In this document: positions 63,965 through 64,000 of the stretch, one piece after another
Numbering within the stretch: position 1 is the first letter of the stretch
Layout of the letters: every line of letters starts with the position of its first letter
Source of the DNA: Pseudomonas putida
GTDB lineage: Bacteria > Pseudomonadota > Gammaproteobacteria > Pseudomonadales > Pseudomonadaceae
Assembly: GCF_002906855.1 (NCBI RefSeq)
Contig: NZ_MINI01000028.1
Span: 2,294,001 to 2,358,000 of the forward strand
DNA: 64,000 bases
Reading direction: 5' to 3'
The notes under the pieces: generated by a model
What the model was told of the DNA's origin: nothing
Seen by the model: only the letters and a program-made list of their open reading frames with translations
The model's database searches: none
Translations under genes and position numbers: made by a program

Positions 63965-64000
63965 GCGCGTAGTACGACAAATCCAATCCAACACCCGGGA

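Overview
The window is high-GC Gammaproteobacterial chromosome and almost certainly comes from the Pseudomonas putida group. The evidence is the gene content (malonate decarboxylase with MadLM, CobW/CobN, the Fap amyloid operon, a BenR/XylS-type regulator, PagL), the codon usage, and several copies of the REP repeat typical of P. putida. I see no tRNA, rRNA, CRISPR array or intact mobile element.

Layout. 0-0.5 kb: truncated DUF3313-type lipoprotein gene. 0.58-0.80 kb: a 225-bp near-palindromic repeat; a second copy lies at 31.63-31.85 kb in the opposite orientation. 0.8-10.2 kb: polyamine region, with a gamma-glutamylputrescine oxidase-like gene, a polyamine-binding protein and a PuuA-like synthetase, a divergent AraC regulator, an orphan helicase-like ATPase, then sad (succinate semialdehyde dehydrogenase) divergent from ptrR. 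Together these would take putrescine to GABA and succinate, although the transaminase is not in the window. 10.2-18.2 kb: secreted hypothetical protein, PhyH-like dioxygenase, pagL, a Fur-type TonB receptor, tandem Usp protein, HisN-like phosphatase, lipoprotein, alpha/beta hydrolase. 18.7-21.9 kb: BenR/XylS-like regulator without ben genes, convergent with two valine-type catabolic genes. 22.2-30.4 kb: complete mdcABCDEGH-madLM malonate operon and mdcR. 30.4-38.7 kb: type 2 IPP isomerase, then a cobalamin riboswitch controlling cobW-cobN-chlI-like-VWA (cobalt chelation). 38.8-48.6 kb: small unknown gene, a VpsR/FleQ-type sigma-54 activator, an LTA-synthase-like enzyme, and the fapABCDEF amyloid operon behind a good sigma-54 promoter. 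48.8-59.4 kb: housekeeping (nadR-like/pnuC, chemoreceptor, uppP, DUF1294, YjbR, LysR/azoR, hydrolase, MFS, ybiT). 59.4-61.1 kb: decayed island with a frameshifted tyrosine recombinase end, a gene fragment and three small unknown genes. 61.3-64.0 kb: HxlR regulator, hydrolase remnant, quinone-oxidoreductase-like MDR and SDR.

The observations I rate highest are: (1) the 225-bp palindromic element, whose two arms have changed in concert between copies; (2) a seven-fold octapeptide array in the FapC linker, together with the sigma-54 promoter of fap and an activator gene in the same locus; (3) a family of small WDWA-motif proteins, two intact and one fragment, beside a dead integrase next to ybiT.
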